64,000 bases of DNA from Clavelina lepadiformis (Eukaryota > Chordata > Ascidiacea > Aplousobranchia > Clavelinidae). The notes under the pieces are model-generated. The model worked only from the letters and a program-made list of their open reading frames with translations. It did no database searches and was not told where the DNA came from. The position numbers and the translations under genes were made by a program. The first letter of the stretch is position 1. Each line of letters begins with the position of its first letter. The DNA is taken from assembly GCF_947623445.1 (NCBI RefSeq), contig NC_135242.1, forward strand, positions 17,174,001-17,238,000, given 5' to 3'. This document shows, in pieces, positions 62,301 to 64,000 of the stretch.

Positions 62301-64000
62301 TAATCCGTGATCGTACATAAATTGTATATTATCGTGTTACATTTTCACCCAAAATGGTCAATTGACTCATTTCTTTGTGGCTTACCTCATACGAATTATG
62401 CAAAATGAAGCACATGATTGATTGATATCCTGGGAATGGAAAATTCCGAATAACCAACGTCAAAAAATCGCTTTACGCCAGATTGCAATAAATAAAACAC
62501 TTCTCATATTTTGCAGGGCCGAGGCGGAAAAGGATCAATCTTTGTCTGGGCTTCAGGGAACGGCGGTCGCAGTCTAGACAACTGTAACTGCGACGGTTAC
62601 ACTGACAGTATTTATACACTTTCGATAAGTAGTGCTACTCAACGTAGCACGAAACCTTGGTATTCCGAATCATGTTCATCGACATTGGCCACTACGTATA
62701 GTAGCGGTAGTAGCGGCGACCGGCAAATAGTAAGTGAAACCTCAGACATCGAATGCCATATTAACATATGATACCACTTAATTTGACTGGACACGGTCCT
62801 GGCGTACAAAGTTAGATACGCTGGGATAAATTATCATGTGGCTTTGTCAGGTAACTACGGATCTTCGTAAAGGCTGTACTTCAACTCATACGGGTACCTC
62901 GGCTTCAGCCCCATTAGCGGCGGCCATCTGTGCTTTGGCACTGGAAGCGAAGTACGTTCGCTTTAATTCGCTTAAATAATTGGAATGGCTTCCCTTACCT
63001 GCATAGTTTTGTGGATTAGATTACAATACACCATTGCGCTCATTGTTTATAAGAAACTGTTGGTTGGAGATTTTGGTTACTATTTCGTTAGTTTCTTAAG
63101 TTTGGTCTCAAGTTTTGCCGGGAAAGTTTTTTTACAGAGATTCTTAATTTCTCACCACATGAATTGTTAATGAATAAGCTATTTTCAATTAAGAAAACAA
63201 CGGAATTGAAATTTACTGCAAGGTTTTGGGTATTTGTTGTACAATTTTACACTTGTATTTAAAACCAGTGCAACAAACAACCTATTATTACGGAAGTAAG
63301 AAAGAAAAAGTGCTTCTTTTCTTTGAGGCCAAATACAAAAATTTCTTGGCTTTTTGGAAGGAGGCCTATACAGTTTTTTGAGGGTTTATGATGAACAATG
63401 AGCGTTGTTTTATAATTATTTAGACAGAATTGTTTTTTTGGAGCTGTCAGTATACAACGTTAGAATACGTGCGCGATTAATCGGTCATCGTTTTTCACAG
63501 CCCAAATTTAACTTGGCGAGATATGCAGCACCTGGTGGTACAGACTGCAAACCCCGATCAATTGATTGCTGATGACTGGGTCGTGAACGGTGTAAACCGG
63601 AAAGGTGACTAATGTTTTCATAAGCGCATATTCGCGCAAGGAAAGTGTTTAAAACGCTGCTGAGTAATACGCCGAGTATAATATGCTGAGTAATATGTTG
63701 GATTGTGCCATATTTCATAAAAGCAATAGCTTTTTCAAAAGTATTGGCGGTGAAGATTTGCAAAATCTTCAACTTTAGTTAACTTGATTTGTTATAAAAA
63801 TTTTTCGATTGTCTTATTAGCTTTTAGTATGTTTAATACGATTGCCCTAACCCCTACTGTTTTTACCACAGTCAGCCACGCTTTCGGGTATGGACTAATG
63901 GACGCTTATGCGATGGTGACTCGCGCCAGAAACTGGACTATGGTACCGCCACAACGCAAGTGCACGGTGAGTGTGATATCAGAGAAACATCCATCCAGAG
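56349..64000 (+). CDS. Furin-type proprotein convertase, exons 1-10 (3' end outside window)
   Basis: Ten exons: 56349..56591, 56722..56826, 60109..60219, 60359..60487, 60564..60729, 61254..61426, 62517..62729, 62851..62951, 63501..63604, 63872..64000+. All phases agree. Residues 1-48 form an extended N-terminus with a hydrophobic segment (about 29-39), followed by the prodomain, which ends at the furin-type site RRVKR (residues 127-131). The kexin-type subtilisin domain has catalytic Asp182 (ILDDGIE), His223 ([10 protein letters not shown]), oxyanion Asn324 (WASGNGG) and Ser397 (HTGTSASAP). The P domain starts after [28 protein letters not shown] and DMQHLVVQT favour furin over PC5/PACE4. Furin cleaves precursors after basic sites in the trans-Golgi network. 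Membrane anchor and cytosolic tail lie beyond 64000. A donor-like GTGAGT follows 63968, but read-through resembles the family, so I keep the frame open to the edge. Confidence 0.95.
56827..60108 (+). other. Furin intron 2 (3.3 kb)
   Basis: The longest intron of the gene, lying inside the prodomain coding region. I found no exon, RNA gene or complete transposon in it; composition is AT-rich throughout. A minus-strand frame at 58883-59086 has no recognisable similarity. Confidence 0.6.

Noticed and set aside
63969-64000. Splice donor GTGAGT at 63969 as end of furin exon 10
   Set aside because: Reading on gives VSVISEK, which fits the hydrophobic strand expected after the PQRKC motif; the window ends before this can be settled.

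Overview
This is animal nuclear DNA: AT-rich, with spliced genes (GT/AG introns from about 110 bp to 3.3 kb), many short DNA transposons and no RNA genes, operons or CRISPR. The gene set (peroxidasin, an A/B-type carboxypeptidase, MFSD13A/TMEM180-like carriers, furin) and the compact introns fit an invertebrate deuterostome, perhaps an ascidian tunicate. That placement is inference; nothing here proves the species.

Positions 1-29405 are dominated by a direct duplication. Bases 1-12746 and 17175-29405 are two copies of one block, about 99.8% identical at the left and about 97% in part of the right. The stretch 12747-17174 holds further peroxidasin exons and belongs to the second unit, so the repeat unit is probably 12747-29405 and the first unit starts before the window. 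Each unit carries, on the minus strand, the 5' part of a peroxidasin gene (signal peptide, LRR N-cap, LRR repeats, LRR C-cap) and a complete 12-exon zinc carboxypeptidase gene of 416 codons. The carboxypeptidase has every catalytic residue but a lysine at the specificity position 255, which predicts preference for acidic C-terminal residues. At the 12746/12747 junction the second peroxidasin gene loses its Ig and peroxidase exons. Three transposon insertions (8381-9137, 11598-11768, 26585-26996) are each present in only one copy, with 8-bp target duplications. The layout may be a real young tandem duplication or two haplotypes joined in assembly.

Positions 30704-31783 hold an intronless seven-blade WD40 gene (minus). 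Positions 33940-36912 are mostly hAT-like and fold-back elements, one with a relic transposase N-terminus.

Positions 36913-47830 hold two head-to-head paralogues of an MFSD13A/TMEM180-like 12-pass carrier (minus 36913-43464, plus 45346-47830). Both have nine coding exons, and the first eight are identical in length between them. Positions 47831-56348 are gene-free and full of hAT-type elements: GTACC-rich inverted copies, two TAGGGATG-ended copies, one of them nested in a fold-back element, and relics.

Positions 56349-64000 hold the first ten exons of a furin-type proprotein convertase (plus), running off the right edge: signal region, prodomain with its cleavage site, the whole Asp/His/Asn/Ser catalytic set and the start of the P domain. 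Furin, peroxidasin and the procarboxypeptidase all belong to the secretory pathway, but nothing in the sequence links them functionally.
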